From Prinsepia uniflora (taxonomy: Eukaryota; Streptophyta; Magnoliopsida; Rosales; Rosaceae), in assembly GCA_032719365.1 (NCBI GenBank), contig CM064863.1:66427583-66491582 (forward strand): a stretch of DNA of 64,000 nucleotides, given 5' to 3'. Below the pieces are notes generated by a model. That model made no database searches, had not been told where the DNA came from, and saw only the letters and a program-made list of their open reading frames with translations. This document shows positions 35,270 through 46,256 of this stretch, piece after piece. Every line of letters starts with the position of its first letter. Within the stretch, counting starts at the first letter, position 1. Made by a program: the position numbers and the translations under genes.

Positions 35270-35561
35270 GTCGTGGTACAAGTTCGGGGGCTAGCGCCGA
35301 GGCAGAGGCAGAGGCATAAAGTTTTCCGTTGCGGAGTAGTTAGTTCACAGAGTAAGATTTGTTCTTATCTTGTTTTATAATATTATGCTCTGTGAAACTA
35401 TGGACTTGAAGTCCAGTCGGTTGTATTTGTTTAATCTCCCTGTTCTGACAATGGGTGTGATGTAATTTTATTTGGTTTTCCAGTCTTTTGTATTCGATTG
35501 TCAGACGGGAGCAGGATGCTTCCCGATTATCGAGGCGATAATCGGGGTGGGTCCTGTCAAT

Positions 35562-35573
35562 TGGTATCAGAGC
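35562..35573 (+). other. Primer binding site of element B
   Basis: TGGTATCAGAGC, complementary to the initiator methionine tRNA 3' end, lies two bases after the LTR end at 35559. Confidence 0.92.
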
Positions 35574-35575
35574 AT

Positions 35576-38349
35576 AGGTTTACGGTTCGTGTCTGGAACT
35601 TGGGTGTGCCTCGATTATTGTACTAACTTATGCCTCTTTCAGAAAGGACGATCGGCCATGCCTCCGCGACGTGAACCCCCTCCACGAGTACTGCACCTGG
35701 AGCAGAGACAGGTATTTGTCTTACTTTGAACAAATTACACAAATGTTGTGTGCATGAGTTGGTCTCATAAAGTTGGGACATACAAGCTAGTACGTTGGTT
35801 GTAGTTAGAAAATTGAGATTGTTCGGGTTGGATAAGGTGGTGAGACAGATAAGGTTTTGACCTTAAGACATATTGGTTTCCAGGACACGTGGTTGATGTT
35901 CGAGTGAGTTACAGCTTGGAAGCCGAGAAAGTACTATAGAATGGCTGTTTGGGATGTGGGACACGTGTTGTGATCTCCCCAGCTATCTCAGTGGGCTTGG
36001 AGAGAGTTGGTTGTGCTGAGTTTCCTCGATGAGCCATCGGTGGATTCGTATGGTTGCCACATAGAGGGGTTTTTCCGACTAAGTTCTGTAATTGAACTTA
36101 GTGGAATTGGGGTTAAATTGACTTGGAATTTCACTAATGGGAACCCCATTTTCCTTGTTGAAATTTGATGAAACTTCGAGAGTTAGATTCGACAAGACAG
36201 CTGGACAGTGAGCTGGTATGGAACGAGTATTCTTTACTACATGCCAGTTAGTGAACTTTCTTCATCACTTATGGGTTTCTTGGAGATGTCACCCAGGTAG
36301 AAGCCAAATTAGCTGTTTACCAAATTTGAATGAGTTGAGGAGCGGAAGGTGCTTCGTGTGACCTGATGTGATGTGTGAGCATCAGATTTGGGTGGACCCG
36401 TGATGTTGTTATAGGTCACGTTACTTTGGGTGAGAGAGCTAATGTGGATCCATCGAGGATCGAGATACATGTGGATGGTTGTGGATCGAGGCGATTGAGG
36501 ATCGCGATGATCGTGGATTGAGATGATCGAGAGGATCGAGTTTGCTATAAATTAGCGAGGATCGAGTTGGTTATGGATCGAGCTAGTTGGGATTGGTTTA
36601 CTTAGATTGGATGAGTGTTATAAAATGTCAAATGGAGGTTATCCCCGTGATTGTAGCCTATTGACGGGATTGAGTCGGAAGGGAGTCAATCTGATATGAG
36701 ATGTTACTGGAGTGGGCAGAATTTTGATCACTGCTCTAGGTTGACTCTTTCGGAAATTAGTGGGAGTTTTGCCACGACGGTGGTTGGGCATAAGCGTTGG
36801 ATTCTCTATCTCCCCAAAAGATGCACATGATCTTAGAAATCATAGAGCCTTATATGTTGGTACTCCGAGGGAGTAGAACTTGAGGCAGAGAAGACAGCTA
36901 GAGCTGATTGACAGATATTGACGATACATTGAGTATCATTCGGGAAACGATGAGTCTAGAAGCCGATGACTCAAGTAGGATGTGTGCAGGCTCGTTATCT
37001 CTAATTTAAACTATTCATCGATGTTTGATGTTAGAGTTCCGGATGGAGGGATTGTGCTGATGGTAGATGACTATGAAGTGATGTTGGACAGCGCTTCAGT
37101 GAGATACATAGGTTGGATTAGAGGTTTACAACACAACTTCAGGATCCGACTCTCCGCATCATCATGATGGGGGTCAAAGTTTGGATTGGTACATCTTGAT
37201 AAATGTGAGTTAGTTGGTATTTGGAGTTCTCGATGATAATATGTGTGGGACACATCTCAAGTGTTAGATGAATGACCAGAAAAACTCGGAAAGAACGTTG
37301 AGTATCGTGTACGATCTGTCCAAAGTAGAGATCGAACAGACATGTTCCATTGTTGAATCAAGATTGACATGGTAGCCATATGATAGACGAATGTGGTATG
37401 TGTGGAGTTGATTGTGGATATTGGTACGTGGTCAACGTGCACTACTCACACATTTGGCAGCGTCATTGTTGAGTATTGATCAGTTTGACTGATGTGGTAC
37501 AATCATCAGATTGAGTCCGAGATGGGTATGGTATGGTAATCAGATAGGGTCCGATGTTGATTGTACATGGAGAACAAGGACCAGACATCGAATACTGTGC
37601 GCTAATGCATGGTGATTGTGAGAGGGTTCGGTTGTTATGTGATCATGGAGCTCAGGGCCATGATGGGCCAGAGAAACCCTAGTGATTCTGATTGTGATTT
37701 TCTCGGCTAGAGCAATTATTCGATGGGATCCAGATACCACCTGAGTGTATCCATAGGATGAGTGAGATGACAGTTGGAGACTTGAGGAGTGTCAGTAGAA
37801 CCGTGAGTTACCGACTAGTCATGACGGTGTATCGTGAGTATGATTGATGTTGATGAACCATCTAGTGAGGCATAGGACTTGGTACTGCTCTTGCTGGGCA
37901 GTATTGTCAGCTTGGTATAGCAGGATTATCAGTAAGATTTTGAGCAGGATTGTCAGCTGGGGTTATCAGCTGAGTAGAATTGACACATTAAATATTGAGT
38001 AGGATGTTTAACTTGGTAGAATAGGATGGTCAGATTGGGTTTTGAGTACACCTACAGAGGTGACAGGTGAGATCGACGAGTGTCGACGTCTCGTTTGAGA
38101 TTTGGGATTGAGCATTGGAGGTTTCCAGTGACAGTTGTTCACTAACAGATACAGCCATAGAGGATGTCCTGAATGTAGCATTGACCGTTGGATTGTAGTT
38201 GACGTCGAGTGACGTTGATTTTGGTGCATATTGTGGATAGAGGCTCTCATGTGTACCTCGGGATGGAGGCAGAATTGGATTTTCACAATTTCAGTATGGA
38301 TTGGAGTCGATTTGACTTTCGAGGATGAAATTCTTTAAGAGGGGAAGAT
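35576..38349 (+). mobile_element. Internal region of element B, largely non-coding
   Basis: A gag-like start (ATG at 35658, MPPRREPPPR) lies where chromovirus gag begins, but the frame stops after 24 codons. The rest of the 2.8 kb shows no protease, reverse transcriptase or integrase motifs. Its 3' end has the standard sequence TTTCGAGGATGAAATTCTTTAAG and the polypurine tract AGAGGGGAAGAT (38338-38349). Since the LTR that follows is not of the B type, the region may be a B-A chimera or heavily decayed. The section 36430-36590 repeats GGATCGAG-like motifs. Confidence 0.6.
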
Positions 38350-39284
38350 TGCAACGACCCATCTTGAATCTACGGAATTAATTAAGGTTTAATCGGGATT
38401 AATCGAGAATTAGCATACGATCAGGGTAAAATGACGATTTTGCCCCTTGAAGGTTAAAAATGTTGACTTTTGACCTGGGAGGTCAAATGCACGTGGACCG
38501 AAGTCCAATATGTAGATCGAGATAATACGAGTTCGTAGACAAGCAGCATGTAAAAATTGAACATCTTATGGGAAAGTTATGGGTCAAGAAAGGTTTCAAA
38601 AACTATTCACGATTGCACGATTTTCAAAATAAGTGGGTCTTGATTTGTCTTTACTAGGACCCAAAATAGCTCATGTGGCCCAATAGATGAGTGACAAGTG
38701 TTACTCCTCCATTGATCCACACACACATATACATGCATCTCATCCCATTTTCTTCATCTTCTTCATTAAACTTGTACCCACCCGAAACCATTTTCCCATC
38801 CTCTTGCTTGAGGCCACAGAGAGGCTGAGAGGGTGACTGAGAGTGAGGGAGGACTGAGAGGTGGCAAGGGTGGACGGAGGCCACGGTGGAGGTGGCGAAA
38901 GTGGCCGGAAACCATGGAAAAAGGTAAGTCGTGGGGAAGTTTGAATTTGGGTTTCGGTTTTTGACATTTTGAAGCTCATACTAGCCTGAGGATCGAAAAT
39001 GGAAGGTTTTGGACGCTGGGAGTGGCCAGGAGAAGGACTCAAAGTTTGGTTGAACTGTTTGAAGCTCATATCTTTAAGACCAAGGGCTTTCTCTCAATTA
39101 TGCATTCATATTTGGATTCCTTGGCTCGAGTAGATAGATTTCCATATAAAGAACGTAAGATTTGGTTAAGTATTGAGGGAGATATGAAGGTTTGAAAATC
39201 AGACCAAAAATGGAGGTTTTCCGGCCCCCGGCTAGCCAACAAGACAGAGGCTCACAACGGCTCCCGTTGTCTACTTCAGCAAGG

Positions 39285-39420
39285 ACATGGCGTCAGCATG
39301 ATGACGCCACATGATTGATGATGTCAGCATGCCACATCAGGATGCCACATAGCAGAGACGTGTTAGAGGGTGTTAGTGACACGTAGTAAGATGCCACGTC
39401 AGCAGCTAACGTTAACCGTT
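39285..39420 (+). promoter_or_regulatory. Cluster of TGACGTCA/ACGT and W-box-like sites in LTR
   Basis: The segment has repeated GACGCCACAT, ATGTCAGCAT, GACACGTAG and CCACGTCAGC, then AACCGTTGACC. These are ACGT-core bZIP and TTGAC W-box type motifs. The same kind of cluster, denser, lies at 50700-51000 in the C LTR. Function is inferred from motif similarity only. Confidence 0.4.
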
Positions 39421-40564
39421 GACCAGCATGGAGGGCGAGTGGACATGAATTTTGAGGTCAAACTAATCTTGTTTGAAAGGTTTTGACGATTTGAATCTAA
39501 TGGTGATGGTTTCAGGCGATCAGAGGTCGTTTGGTAGGTCATTTGGAGGTTTTTAGCCTCGAAAAGCGTGTTTGGGACACGTTTACTCTTCCGAAAGTTT
39601 TTAGGGTTATGGTTTGGACTTGTATAGGTTGATTGTGACCTTTGGATATGATTTGGACAGGTCCGGACGCCTCGGAGATTATGGAAAGCCTCAGAGTGGC
39701 TTATAACGCGGATTGTGAGCGCACAACATGGACGGTCTGTGAGTGGACTTTGATTTATTAAATGAGGCATGCATAAATTTTTTATATGTTTTATGAACAT
39801 GTTTTGAGCTGTATTGATTAAGTATGCTTTATATATGATTTGTGTTGATGATTTGGCATTTTCGTAGAAAATGTGATAATGCACGTATTTCAGGATTTCT
39901 GTTTTTATATGATACTTGGGCTTAGGCTGACTATCCTACGTGCATGTGATTTATGTTATTTGAATGGTTTCACGGAGAGATGTGAAATTGACGATTTGAC
40001 TATCGATTTTAAATAATTTCCCGGAGATGCGTGAAATCGATATTTGAGCTTGAGTCCCAGTTAGACATTGACTTTGACTTGGATTACAGTCAAAGGTGAT
40101 TTGAAAAAAGGATTTGAATTATGAAATGGTTTTCAGATTTGGAAATAATATTCGGGCATGTGTCCCAGTTGATTTGTTGTTTGACTTAGAGTATAGTCAA
40201 ACGTAAAATATAACGGGCTTGTGACCTAGTTATGAGATTTATGATATATTGGGCTTGTGACCTTGTTGTGGATTTATGAGTTTGGATTTTATAGGATTCG
40301 AGGAGTCCTGGGTTTGATAAATTTTTTGAACACTGATTTTATGATGGTTTTGTAGAAACTGAATTGATGAAACTATATTTCGGGTGTGGGCCTCATTCAC
40401 ATATTTTGAGACGATTTGTGAAATGTTTTCCACACTATCATCCTTTATGATCTAATTGGTTCCATCAAATGTTGTAGATCCTAGTATGGTAGCCTCCAGA
40501 TGCCATAGACCTTGGAAAGGTGATGATGACACTGCCTGTAGGAGTGTCAGAGATGGACATTTTA

Positions 40565-40678
40565 CAGACGTCGAGTTAGGGGTTCCGAGCATGTAGATGT
40601 CATCGCTCAGACGTCAAGCCAGGGGTTCTGAGCCTGAGTTAGAACACCTAGACGTCGAGCCACGGGCTCTGAGCCTGG
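40565..40678 (+). repeat. Three-copy palindromic repeat in A/C-type LTR
   Basis: Three units start AGACGTC(G/A)AG and end in GGGTTCCGAGCATG, GGGTTCTGAGCCTG or GGGCTCTGAGCCTG. The last contains GGCTC-T-GAGCC, a perfect inverted repeat. It occupies the place of the TTTAAA array in B-type LTRs. Confidence 0.75.
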
Positions 40679-40739
40679 TGTATATTCGGATGTGTAATCC
40701 CGAGTCGCACGCGTAGCGCTAATATCGTGACTAGTGAGA

Positions 40740-43700
40740 TGTCAGGACCCACCCCGGTTTCACCCCGAAACCCGAGGTAAATCCTGCTCCCGTCTGACAC
40801 CCCGACACAACACTAACGTAAACTACTAAACTACCCCGTCAGACGCAGGAGAAACGAACAAAACTTTCCAAAGTTAAAAGATTTACAGAGCATAATACAT
40901 AATACAAAAGAAAGAAAGCCGGTAACTAGATACACGCACACAAAAAAACTCAAAACACTCCGAGGTCGCTCTCCCGACTTCTATGCCTCAGACGCTGCCT
41001 CGACGCCGAAACCCCGCTCTAGCTCCACGACCTGGAGGGCAATTTAAAACAGAAGGTGTGAGTGGACCAGAATAAAAGAAAAGTTTCCAAAACCATTTTA
41101 TAAGAAAACCGGGTTTAGCCCTCCGTTTTAAAATCACACGCATAACCCAGTTACTAAAAACAGTTATAAATCACATAAACCTTATCATAAAAACAATTGC
41201 AGAATCATTGTAAAAACAGTTATAGCAATCATGTCACAACATCATAAAAGTCGTATCAGAAAACATAAGTACCAAACCATAACCATCCGATCAAACCTGC
41301 TGGATCTATCCGAGTCTCTAAACTCCCGAGTCTTTAAACTCAATCCGGGCCTCAATAATATCTGAGTCTTTAAACTCCCGAGTCTTTAAACTCAACAGGC
41401 CTACGAGGGAAATATCAATATATCCGAGTCTTTAAACTCCCGAGTCTTTAAACTCAATCCGGGCCCGTCCCCCGTCAAATCAATATCCGGGTCTTTAAAC
41501 CTAATAACGAGATCCAGTAAATCCAATCCAAAACCGTTTGAAAACCTTTTCTAAATCCGTATCCAAACCCGAATCCGAAATCACCAGTCCGAAGCCCTTC
41601 CGGCATTCAGAACCGTCATTCCGAACCCAAATCCGGAATTCCACTTTTCAACTTTAAAAGAAAATTCCGATTCTCGAAATCCGATTCTAAAACTGAAAAC
41701 TTCAATTATCAAATCATGTTTCAAAATCCCTTTATAAACATTTAAACCACTTATCCATTGAAATCCCAATCCATAACATCATATTCAGAATCACACTTTT
41801 CCCGTAAAACGTACTGAAAACTGAACTTCCTCGAAAAATGTGCAATGATGTAAAATCAACAAAGCATATTTGATAAACATAGAATCATGATTAAAACCAT
41901 AAAATAATTATAGAAAAGCAGTTATGCATGCTCGAGTTTAGAGAAGGGGTCTACTCACAGTACCAAGCCCTCAGTCACGTCCCGAACGTCTCGTACGTTC
42001 CTCAGCTTCCTCGGGCAACCCCGATCCTATCAACAACCACCGAAGTACGTTACTAACACATCTACGAAGGTCCTCCTAATTTTCCCCAAAAATCCCCGGG
42101 TCCTAAACGTAACGAACCTAAACCCTAAACCTTCACCCTCACGGAACTACATTGAATCGACGTCCGAACAACCCGAAACCAATACCAATGGACTCAACAC
42201 AACACCTAGACCAAAAACCATGTTGACCATTTTCCCAACTGCCGCCGCACGCGCCCCCACGCGCCGCCCAAAGTGGCTGCACGTGGCCCACACGCGCCTG
42301 CTACAGTGTCACCAGCAACCTCTGGTAGACTCGATTCAAGACAGTCACTGCAACTCGAACCAGCGTGACCGGTTCACCGCCGTCCGTCCACCAAATCATC
42401 TCCTTTCTTCACCATCTTGTTTGTCCCGTCCTAAGCTATCCATTCCCCTCACTCAAACACCTCGACACAGTCTCTAAGTCCTCGACTCAAACTCGAACAA
42501 AATCCGAACTAGTCCCCTGTTCTTCCTCCCGTCTAACCAGGTATGCCCCCGTCACGGCAACCACCGTAGACGGTTCCTAGGACCTCACGGATACTCACCC
42601 AACTCACCAAAACCGTCGACTCACTCCCTAAGTCCACGACTCAACGTTTGAACCCAGACTGAAAAACAGAGAACGCCGTGTACTCTCCATCGTTCTGAAC
42701 TCCGCCGTGCACTCCCCCGTCACGACTGCACAACCAGAACATACCTAGGACCCTACTGAGTCCCCTAGACCTCACTAGACTCCTCGATTCAACCCCAAAA
42801 GCCACGACTTGGCGTCTGAACCTAGACGGCAAAATAGAGCACTTACACGGGGAGAAGGAATTACCTGCCGTCGAGCGCCGCCGTGCTCACCACCGCACTC
42901 CCTGAGGTCCACATAGTCGTCCTTGTTCCCTGTCGAGTCCAATTACACCACACACGACCACACCACCACCACGATCTCCCACTTCTTCTCTGTTTTCTCT
43001 GATTTCCCCGTGAGCTCACACCTAGCACACACACCAATTCCTCACCTCCCAACCTTCTCACTGTCTCCCTCTCACTCTCTGATCACTCCTCACTCATCAA
43101 TTCACACAACACACACACAATCACCGTCCAGTTCTCCCAACTCTCTCCCTCTGTTTCTGTTCTTCGAACACCCACGAACATAACCCAAATAATTGGGACC
43201 ATGCACACGCCTAGAACCAACCAGACTCCCTACACGTGTCACCATCTTCCATCTTCTCTCCCAAGTGGCTCAATCTCAGCCCTCCATTTGTCCCTCTCTG
43301 TTACACCAGGCCCAAGTACAAAAGACCAAAATTCCCTTCTTTTAAATCAAAATTACAATTGTGCCACTACCTTTCTAGACCCGTAACTCACACGTCCTAA
43401 CTCCGATGAATACGTGCCGCATGTCATTGAATTCAGGACGACCAGATCTACCTAACAGTCCTAGGTCAACGTGCCCAAAACCCGATCATCCAAAAAGTCA
43501 ACTTTTCCCCCTAATTTAGCTAAATTACGGTTATGCCCTCAACCTTCCGAACATCATAACTTCCTCCTCTGATGTCGGAATCGGGCGTACCACCTGCCTA
43601 CGGATTCGTGACGTCCTAAACTACGTCCTGGTCATCGGTCAAAACCTAATTAACCACCCAAACTAAAGTCAACTTTTTACCCGAACTAGGGGCAAAATCG

Positions 43701-43805
43701 TCATTCTAGGCTAACGACCTATCACAACTGACTAACCACTAATTAAGCTCACTAATCTCATCTTAATCACGGTCTTAACCCTACTTCCCGGGACGGGTCG
43801 TTACA
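40740..43805 (-). mobile_element. Solo LTR, B family, target duplication TGAGA
   Basis: The element runs from TGTCAGGACCCACC to GGGACGGGTCGTTACA on the plus strand, so it lies in minus orientation (3,066 bp). TGAGA flanks it exactly at 40735-40739 and 43806-43810. It has module arms at 41058-41067 and 41949-41958 (one mismatch) and palindromes at 41312-41502. No primer site or internal domain is present, so it is a solo LTR left by recombination between two LTRs. It interrupts the LTR at 38350-44413. Confidence 0.93.
41312..41502 (-). repeat. TTTAAA palindrome array (minus)
   Basis: Six or so GAGTCTTTAAACTC units and one GGGTCTTTAAACCT lie in the solo LTR, in the same order of spacers (GGGCCCGTCCCCCGTC) as in the other copies. 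Confidence 0.85.
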
Positions 43806-44426
43806 TGAGATGATTTGTTAGATATTGGATAATGATGATTGGATAATCATGTTTTCATGAGACTCCGAATGTGATTCTATGTTTCGGGTAGAGACTCCAT
43901 TGAGATGTTTTATGAGATTGTTTAGGGTTGAGTCCCCACATGGTTTGATTGGGCTGAGGCCCTACGTGTTTTGGATTTGGGCGGAAACCCTAAGTAATTT
44001 GTTTTTGGATTGAGACCCTACTGAGGAGATGGCTTTGATTGACAAATGTTTTTAGTGTGTATTAATTTGAAAAGACATATGATTTTCCTTGAAGAAAGTA
44101 TTTGAGATATAGTTTTCCAATGCATGCATGTTTTTAAGTGAAGGTTATAAATGTGTTTTCATTAAATGGTTTTATAAACTGTTTATGTTTGTCCACTCGC
44201 AGCTTTTAATGTTTTTGATACCCTTCAGGTTGATTGTGGTTGCGGGCTGTAGTAGAGACCTAGACATCACATGCCGTTGCGTACTCCACAAGTCACTGAA
44301 CACTCTGGTAACCCCAAGTGGGTTACAATTTTATCCCTGGTCTAACACGAAGTGCCAGACAGGAGTAAGGCACATCCCACGATAATCCAGGGGGATTGGG
44401 ATGGGTCTTGTCATCATATCATATAA

Positions 44427-44638
44427 CCACTCGAGGATACAGCATCCAAGGGTCCGCTCAGGGATACAACTTCTAAGTGTGAACCACACAATTAATAGCT
44501 CTACCAGTAGGTCAACCACTCGAGAATAAAATATCCGAGTGTCTGCTCAGGGATACTGTATCTAAGCATCAACCACATAACCCAACCACTCGAGGATAGC
44601 GCATCCGAGTGGCGGCCCAGGAATATAGTACCCGGGCG
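44427..44638 (-). repeat. Alternating hairpin repeat in D-type LTR
   Basis: Three units start AACCACTCGAG. Within them CCACTCGAGGAT pairs with ATCCGAGTGG. Alternating units have GCTCAGGGATAC pairing with GTATCTAAGC, and GCCCAGG pairing with CCCGGGC. Loops are short (about 3-9 bases). Sequences differ from the B-type array but the architecture is the same. Confidence 0.7.
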
Positions 44639-45721
44639 TAACCCATCAATTTTAGGTAACCTATTCATAAATATAATAATGCACATATATCAAGAAAACA
44701 TACATTTATAGCAGATAACAATTTCTTAACCAAATTTATATTTCAAGATTCGGGTCGAAGCCCAACACACAACATAAGTAAAACGGTATAAGCTGTGTAT
44801 ATAAAACAACCAATACTTTCCTGAAAATCATTACGTAGTCATTTGGTTATCATATTCAATTTATTTAAACATATTTCCATACTTAAAAGCCAAATTTCCA
44901 TTCTGAAACCAAGACGTCATTGGAACTCCAAATCTATATTCAACACAATTTCTCATAAACCTTGAAAAACTTGTTTATGTAATTATTTCAAAATTCGAAA
45001 ATCAACAATCATTTGAAAACCAAATTCAAATTGCTATCACATATATCATATAATAACCTTGATTTCTACTTGAATTCCAAAATGAATTTTTCCCAAACAC
45101 TATATAAAAAATCTCGTAAACTGTATACTTCAAATAGTTCCATAAAAATCATTTAAAAATCACCATCAAACCAACATTAGATAGATCATGTAACAAAACA
45201 GCTAAGATATACTATACATAAGGCTCATATCTCGGGACAAGATTCTATAGTTTCTATGCTCTCATATCAAGTTGACAGGACCCGTCGCCAAATTTTATTT
45301 GGAAATTGAACCGGCCCTGCTCCTATCTAACAACTCCTACCAGACTAGGCGTTTTCTTATTAACCAAACACAATTTATCCCTTACAGGGTATTGCCTGCA
45401 TCCAACCCATTAACCTCGCCAAGTGGAGAAATCTACTAATTCAACCATATTCAGGTTTTATTTTAGTTATTAAAATCATTATTATTTGCAACATCAATTA
45501 TACAATTAAAATAAGAACAAATTTAAAATACATTACTTGTTCACAAATTCCTTATATTAACAGAAATCACACTGCAAAGTATAAATCATAATCATATATA
45601 TTCAAGAAATAACTTGTTCATAATAATAATTTTAATAGTTCAATCGATATATTTGTATACACAAGTTCCTGGTTATATTTCCTTAATTCCTTTTATTCAT
45701 CATGAAAGTGCATTATATCAA

Positions 45722-45730
<9 letters not shown>

Positions 45731-45786
<56 letters not shown>
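45731..45786 (+). repeat. ATT trinucleotide microsatellite
   Basis: About 18 uninterrupted ATT units within the AT-rich part of a minus-strand LTR. It is a simple sequence repeat, likely length-polymorphic. Confidence 0.95.
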
Positions 45787-45788
<2 letters not shown>

Positions 45789-46256
45789 GATTTCCATAAA
45801 TTTTCCCTACTATAGTTATTGTTACTTATATTCAAATATTTCAAGTATTTTTCATAAAGTAATTAACATTATAACATACACAACAAAGTATGCACATACA
45901 TTATACCTTTAAACCAAATCCTTTATTCGTCTCATATATTCTCAATTCATCATAAATCATAGTTAAAGATCATTATTGATTAGTCTTAGGTTTCATTCCT
46001 AAACCATACTTATATTAACTCTAATTCAAAAATGAACACATTACATCATAAATTCCGAAATATATCTAAATGGTGTCCAAATTCCTCTAACCCTATACCA
46101 TTAGCTTCAGAACACAGAGAGGAACATTTTTCAAGTTGATCGAAAAACCAGAAAATGCACCACGCGCACTCACGCCCTATCAAAAACCTCGGTGCATGGG
46201 CCTCACGCGCCTGCACAGAGGTTATCTTCAACCTCCAGCAGGTCCTTGTTTCAAAT

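Larger units (their letters stand above)
32720..35559 (+). mobile_element. 5' LTR of element B (most complete plus-strand copy)
   Basis: Starts TGTAACGCCCCGG and ends GGGTGGGTCCTGTCA (2,840 bp), followed directly by a tRNA primer site. Internal order: GACAGGTGGCACG near 32884, the GGCGGCGTGTG block near 34049, GTGAGTGGAC at 34351-34360, GCATGCATG near 34380, palindrome array 34733-34962, TATGCATG near 35161, GTCCACTCAC at 35234-35243, and ACCCTCCAGGTCGTGG from 35261. It is the reference copy for the family that also gave the three solo LTRs. The five bases to its left are TTGCC; no matching right flank was found. Confidence 0.85.
38350..44413 (+). mobile_element. 3' LTR (A/C type) interrupted by a solo LTR
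   Basis: It starts TGCAACGACCC right after a polypurine tract, so it is a 3' LTR, and ends GGGATGGGTCTTGTCA. Removing the insert at 40740-43805 and one target copy leaves about 2.99 kb. The left part resembles the C LTR (near 39480 versus 51058). The last 400 bp match the A 5' LTR closely. Module arms are GTGAGTGGAC (39739-39748) and GTCCACTCGC (44191-44200). It may pair with the A 5' LTR, but the flanks (CGGAA on the left of A, TCATA here) do not match. Confidence 0.7.
44414..46256 (-). mobile_element. Minus-strand LTR fragments of a D-type element
   Basis: 44414-45240 reads as the middle of an LTR in minus orientation. At 45273 a fresh LTR end (TGACAGGACCCGTCGCC) begins and runs rightwards through AT-rich sequence to a GC-rich block near 46160-46210 (CACGCGCACTCACGCCC) like that of other minus LTRs. 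It is then cut by the C gag. ATGCTCTCATATCAA at 45256-45270 looks like a degenerate primer site in minus orientation. The other end of this LTR may be 52290-52690, on the far side of C. Confidence 0.5.

Noticed and set aside
42923..43386. Ser/Pro/His-rich frames in the solo LTR at 40740-43805.
   Set aside because: They come from CT-rich LTR sequence and are not conserved in the other two solo LTRs.
30432..44413. A single complete element A with LTRs 30432-31767 and 38350-44413.
   Set aside because: The LTR lengths differ (1.34 versus about 2.99 kb), their first bases differ and the five-base flanks do not match, so pairing is only possible, not shown.
45256..45270. A minus-strand primer site proving a complete D element.
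   Set aside because: The match to the tRNA complement has two or more changes and the sequence beyond it turns into LTR-like DNA, so I kept it only as a hint within the fragment entry.
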